DNA of 64,000 bases from Edwardsiella anguillarum ET080813 (GTDB taxonomy: Bacteria > Pseudomonadota > Gammaproteobacteria > Enterobacterales > Enterobacteriaceae): assembly GCF_000264765.2 (NCBI RefSeq), contig NZ_CP006664.1:2418001-2482000 (forward strand), in the 5' to 3' direction. Each line of letters opens with the position of its first letter. Positions within the stretch are counted from its first letter, which is position 1. Positions 60,961 through 64,000 of the stretch are shown here, piece after piece. The translations under genes and the position numbers were made by a program. The notes below the pieces were generated by a model. That model was given only the letters and a program-made list of their open reading frames with translations, ran no database searches and was not told where the DNA came from.

Positions 60961-61644
60961 TTACTCGATGCTGAATCCGACGCCGTGGTGCGCGTTGAGC
61001 GGGATATCATGGGGCGTGATCCGCTGCAGTTTGGCCCGTAGCGTCTTGATATGGCGCTCGACGCTGCGCTCGCCGCCCTTCTCATTCAGCGGGCGCAGCA
61101 GATCGTTCAACTGGCTGCGGGAAAACACCTTTCCCCGTCCCTGCAGCAGCGTTTTCAGCAACAGGTATTCGCAGTGGTTCAGCTGTAGGGCATGGCCAAA
61201 ATAGTGGGCACAGTCGCGGCTATCGTTAAGGGTAAAGTTGCCATAGCACTCCAGGCGGGTCGCCTTGGTGCCCATCTTTTCCGGATGCGGTAGCAGCGTA
61301 CGCATACGCACGCAGATTTCACGGGCGGAAAAGGGGGGAATAATGACGGCGCTGTGCGGCAGCGCGGCAGCGCTGGCCTGCGCGGCTTCCCCGGGGGCGC
61401 CGGCCAGAAAGAGCAGCGGTAGCGCGGGGTGGCGCTCCTGCAGGTGGCGACCCAGCGCCAGACCACTGCCGTCGGGCAGCGTCAGCTGAATGATAGCCAA
61501 ATGCGGGGATTGCTGTTTAAGGGCGTCAAGGGCGGGCTGGATATGGTTAAACCAGCATACATTAAACCCTTCCGTTTCCAGCGTATAGATCAGCGGGTCA
61601 GCGGCGGTGGCCCGATCTTCGATAAGCCAAATTAACGGTGGCAC
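60961..61644 (-). CDS. Orphan OmpR/CreB-like response regulator with a degenerate receiver
   Basis: A 227-residue protein with a receiver-like domain (about 1-122) and an OmpR-type winged-helix DNA-binding domain (about 130-225; LNHCEYLLLKTLLQGRGKVF, then ERSVERHIKTLRAKLQRI and HHGVGFSIE). It resembles CreB throughout. The acidic pair Glu9-Asp10 is kept, but the phospho-acceptor Asp is Gln53 (LAIIQLTLPDGSG), the Thr/Ser switch is Ala81 (LLFLAGAPG) and the conserved Lys is Pro103 (IIPPFSAREI). Phosphorylation is therefore unlikely. No histidine kinase is adjacent. E. coli has no gene here. The frame is intact and composition is ordinary, so it is probably functional as an atypical regulator. 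Confidence 0.85.
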   Translation of the reverse strand: MPPLIWLIEDRATAADPLIYTLETEGFNVCWFNHIQPALDALKQQSPHLAIIQLTLPDGSGLALGRHLQERHPALPLLFLAGAPGEAAQASAAALPHSAVIIPPFSAREICVRMRTLLPHPEKMGTKATRLECYGNFTLNDSRDCAHYFGHALQLNHCEYLLLKTLLQGRGKVFSRSQLNDLLRPLNEKGGERSVERHIKTLRAKLQRITPHDIPLNAHHGVGFSIE

Positions 61645-61737
61645 AGGATGTCTTCCACGACAGGATGAATCGTTGCATCATAGCAAAGTCGACCCGCCGC
61701 TGGCAGCTGGTGATTTCAGACAACACGCCATATAACA

Positions 61738-61743
61738 TATAAT
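61738..61743 (+). promoter_or_regulatory. -10 element in the yadG upstream region
   Basis: A consensus TATAAT lies 110 bases before yadG in the 208-base divergent gap with the response-regulator gene. The -35 is unclear (TTTCAG at 61714 with an 18-base spacer). Confidence 0.35.
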
Positions 61744-61852
61744 CATGCAGAAAGAACCCGTGGGGGGAGCCGTTTTGCCGCGCCCTGGGGGTTTCTGCGT
61801 GCACCGCGCGGTGTCCAAGGCAAAACGCTTGATGTAAGGTTAACCCATCGCC

Positions 61853-62779
61853 ATGACGAATGCTCTTGAGCTATCTCAGCTTACCAAAACTTATGCCGGC
61901 GGCGTTCAGGCGCTGCGTGGCATCGATTTAACCGTAGAGGCCGGCGATTTTTATGCGCTGCTGGGGCCAAACGGGGCAGGAAAATCCACTACTATTGGCA
62001 TTATTAGTTCGCTGGTGAATAAGAGCGGCGGGCAGGTGAGCGTATTTGGCTATGATATTGACCGCGATCTGGTCAATGCCAAACGCCAGCTGGGGCTGGT
62101 GCCGCAGGAGTTTAACTTTAATCCGTTTGAGACCGTATTACAGATCGTGGTGAATCAGGCCGGTTACTACGGCGTGACGCGCCGCGAGGCGATGCAGCGC
62201 GCCGAGCGCTACCTGAGCCAGCTGGATCTGTGGCAAAAGCGCAATGAGCGCGCCCGGATGCTGTCGGGGGGGATGAAGCGTCGCCTGATGATCGCCCGCG
62301 CTCTGATGCATCAGCCAAAGCTGTTGATCCTGGATGAGCCGACGGCCGGGGTCGACATTGAACTGCGCCGGGCGATGTGGGGCTTTCTGAAAGAGCTGAA
62401 CGCTCAGGGAACCACGATTATTTTGACCACCCACTATCTGGAAGAGGCGGAGATGCTGTGCCGTAATATCGGTATCATTCAGCACGGCCAGCTGATAGAG
62501 AATACCTCGATGAAGGCGCTGCTGGCGCAGCTTAAGTCGGAGACCTTCATCCTCGACCTGGCGGCGAAAAGTCCGCTTCCCCATCTGGAGGGATACCAGC
62601 ACCGACTGTGCGATACCACGACGCTGGAGGTGGAGGTGCTGCGCGAGCAGGGACTCAACGGAGTATTCAGCCAGCTGAGCGCCCAGGGGGTCCAGGTACT
62701 TAGCATGCGCAATAAGGCCAATCGGCTGGAGGAGCTGTTTGTGTCGTTGCTCAACGGTGAACAGGAGAAGCAGTCATGA
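61853..62779 (+). CDS. yadG: ABC transporter ATP-binding protein YadG
   Basis: ATPase of an ABC-2 type exporter paired with YadH; the substrate is not known. The 308-residue protein has Walker A LLGPNGAGKSTTIGI (near residue 40), Q-loop VPQEFNFNPFETV, signature LSGGMKRRLMIARALMH, Walker B LLILDEPTAGVD and H-loop TTHYLEEAE, then a C-terminal accessory region. Close to E. coli YadG. Its stop overlaps the yadH start by 4 bases, so the two are translated together. Confidence 0.96.
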   Translation: MTNALELSQLTKTYAGGVQALRGIDLTVEAGDFYALLGPNGAGKSTTIGIISSLVNKSGGQVSVFGYDIDRDLVNAKRQLGLVPQEFNFNPFETVLQIVVNQAGYYGVTRREAMQRAERYLSQLDLWQKRNERARMLSGGMKRRLMIARALMHQPKLLILDEPTAGVDIELRRAMWGFLKELNAQGTTIILTTHYLEEAEMLCRNIGIIQHGQLIENTSMKALLAQLKSETFILDLAAKSPLPHLEGYQHRLCDTTTLEVEVLREQGLNGVFSQLSAQGVQVLSMRNKANRLEELFVSLLNGEQEKQS

Positions 62780-63546
62780 GGCGTTTGTACTGGGTGGCGC
62801 TGTGCAGCATCTGGAGCAAGGAGGTTCACCGTTTCGGCCGCATCTGGGTACAGACGCTGGTGCCGCCGGTGATCACCATGACGCTGTATTTTATTATTTT
62901 CGGAAACCTAATCGGTGCGCGCATCGGTGAGATGCACGGATTCAGCTACATGCAGTTCATCGTGCCCGGGCTTATCATGATGTCGGTGATCACCAACGCC
63001 TATGCCAACGTGGCCGCATCGTTCTTCAGCGCCAAGTTTCAGCGCAGCATTGAGGAGCTGCTGGTGGCGCCGGTGCCGACTCATGTGATCATCGCCGGTT
63101 ACGTGGGCGGTGGCGTGGCGCGCGGGGTCTGCGTCGGCTTTCTGGTTACCCTGGTCTCGCTGTTCTTCGTGCCGCTGGTGGTAAACAGCTGGCTGGCGGT
63201 GGTGATGACCCTGCTGTGTACGGCGGTGCTGTTCTCCCTTGGCGGGCTGATCAATGCGGTGTATGCGCGCACCTTCGACGATATCAGCCTGGTGCCGACC
63301 TTCGTGCTGACGCCGCTGACCTATCTCGGCGGGGTCTTTTACGCCCTGAGCCTGCTGCCGCCGTTCTGGCAGACGGTCTCCAAGCTCAACCCCATCGTGT
63401 ATATGATCAGCGGGTTCCGCTATGGCTTCCTGGGGATTCACGATGTGCCGCTGGCGCAGACGTTTGCCGTTCTGTTGGGATTCATTGGTGTACTCTATCT
63501 TATGGCCTGGTACCTGATTGAGCGGGGGCGCGGCCTGCGCAGCTGA
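62776..63546 (+). CDS. yadH: ABC-2 type transporter permease YadH
   Basis: Inner-membrane permease partner of YadG, family related to drug and polysaccharide exporters (ABC2_membrane). The 256-residue protein has six hydrophobic segments (near residues 30-50, 60-80, 108-130, 140-160, 172-190 and 230-250) and the phrases FSYMQFIVPGLIMMSVITNAYANVAASFFSAKFQRSIEELL and PTFVLTPLTYLGGVFYALSLLPPFWQ typical of the family. Same length as in E. coli. Substrate unknown. Confidence 0.96.
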   Translation: MRRLYWVALCSIWSKEVHRFGRIWVQTLVPPVITMTLYFIIFGNLIGARIGEMHGFSYMQFIVPGLIMMSVITNAYANVAASFFSAKFQRSIEELLVAPVPTHVIIAGYVGGGVARGVCVGFLVTLVSLFFVPLVVNSWLAVVMTLLCTAVLFSLGGLINAVYARTFDDISLVPTFVLTPLTYLGGVFYALSLLPPFWQTVSKLNPIVYMISGFRYGFLGIHDVPLAQTFAVLLGFIGVLYLMAWYLIERGRGLRS

Positions 63547-63558
63547 TCGCGCGGTATC

Positions 63559-63596
63559 ATACGGCACCTACCGTATATCCTGGGGACGGTGCCGTA
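63559..63596 (+). repeat. Overlapping alternative hairpins downstream of yadH
   Basis: ATACGG (63559-63564) can pair with CCGTAT (63571-63576), six-base loop; alternatively TACGGCACC (63560-63568) can pair with GGTGCCGTA (63588-63596). The two foldings exclude each other. There is no T run, so this is not a standard terminator. Confidence 0.7.
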
Positions 63597-63745
63597 AAAT
63601 TCATCATTTCTGTCTGACCTCACACTCCTGAATCGCCGTTATCACCGATTGCTGCCTGCGCTGCCGTTTCCTGTTACACCATCATCATCAAGGGTGCTTA
63701 CGTCTGACCGGTGCGCCGGCGGGCGGTGACGAGAGGATAGACTGC

Positions 63746-64000
63746 ATGCTGGGTATCGTATTCGCCGGACACAGCGGTTTTAGCAGCGGAATGCTGAAGG
63801 CCTTAACCCATCTGCAGGGTGCCCGGCCGCCCCAGTGTGTGGGCGTGGAGTACAGCGACGGCGTGAGCGCCAACATGCTTAGCCGTATGATGTGCGATGC
63901 GCTGCATCAGGTGGACAGCGGCGATGGCGTGGTGATCGTGACGGATATTCTCGGCGCGCCGCCGTTTCGCGCCGCCGCGCTGATGTGCCATAAACATCCG
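63746..64000 (+). CDS. yadI: PTS mannose-family EIIA component YadI, 5' part
   Basis: Start of a phosphotransferase-system EIIA protein of the mannose/fructose/sorbose family; 85 codons are visible and the 3' end lies outside the window. It begins MLGIVFAGHSGFSSGMLKAL, where His9 is the likely phospho-histidine, and contains SANMLSRMMCDALHQVDSG and VTDILGAPPFRAAAL, closely matching E. coli YadI. Ribosome site GAGAGGA precedes the ATG. The IIB, IIC and IID partners are not visible. The role of YadI is unknown; gene order yadG-yadH-yadI is conserved. Confidence 0.93.
   Translation, partial: MLGIVFAGHSGFSSGMLKALTHLQGARPPQCVGVEYSDGVSANMLSRMMCDALHQVDSGDGVVIVTDILGAPPFRAAALMCHKHP

Noticed and set aside
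60961-61644. Annotation of this gene as creB
   Set aside because: Although CreB-like, it lacks the phospho-acceptor Asp, Thr and Lys, and no creC lies nearby, so orthology to creB is doubtful.

Overview
This 64 kb window is a chromosomal core region of a gamma-proteobacterium of the order Enterobacterales. Gene order and protein sequences follow the Escherichia coli 1.7-3 minute region closely: leuABCD, leuO, ilvIH, cra, mraZ and the dcw cluster through ftsZ and lpxC, secM-secA, mutT, yacG-zapD-coaE, guaC, hofC-hofB-ppdD, ampDE, aroP, pdhR-aceEF-lpd, acnB, yacL, yacC, hpt, can, yadGHI. The coding sequence is clearly GC-rich and the long intergenic gaps are AT-rich. Divergence from E. coli and the set of local gains and losses suggest a Hafniaceae-like lineage such as Edwardsiella, but this is inference from memory of gene content, not a database match.

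Layout. 1-1000: 3' end of a TonB-dependent receptor. 1040-5942 (minus): leucine operon leuDCBA with leader peptide leuL, attenuator and promoter. 6378-7337: leuO, preceded by an AT-rich region. 7599-9401: a FAA1-type acyl-CoA ligase absent from this place in E. coli. 9712-11924: ilvIH. 12126-13130: cra. 13165-14012: a long AT-rich gap. 14104-31000: an unbroken division and wall cluster (mraZ, rsmH, ftsL, ftsI, murE, murF, mraY, murD, ftsW, murG, murC, ddlB, ftsQ, ftsA, ftsZ), followed by lpxC. 32034-35896: a DUF721 gene facing away from secM, then secM-secA. 35991-38059: mutT and the minus-strand coaE-zapD-yacG group. 38369-43259: guaC, the type IV pilus genes hofC-hofB-ppdD on the minus strand, then ampD. 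43277-45588: ampE and aroP. 46207-53340: pdhR-aceE-aceF and lpd. 53404-57877: a small membrane protein, acnB, a DUF533 protein and yacL. 57874-60873: a YddG-like exporter, yacC, hpt and can. 60961-64000: a degenerate CreB-like response regulator, yadG-yadH and the start of yadI.

The genes group into branched-chain amino-acid synthesis (leu, ilvIH, leuO), cell-wall precursor synthesis and septation (dcw, zapD, ampDE recycling), protein export (secM-secA), and pyruvate and citrate entry into central metabolism (cra, pdhR-aceEF-lpd, acnB). Several control elements are readable: leu promoter, leader and attenuator; MraZ boxes; a Cra-like site before cra; a perfect PdhR operator; a TyrR-like box at aroP; the SecM arrest motif; and many hairpin terminators.

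I did not find a defence island, prophage, CRISPR array, insertion sequence, tRNA or rRNA, and no clear undescribed multi-gene system. The most unusual items are an orphan response regulator that has lost its phosphorylation residues, a SecM with two substitutions in its arrest motif, a leuL with a mixed Leu/Ile control run, missing nadC, speED, cueO and gcd relative to E. coli, and several unexplained inverted repeats.
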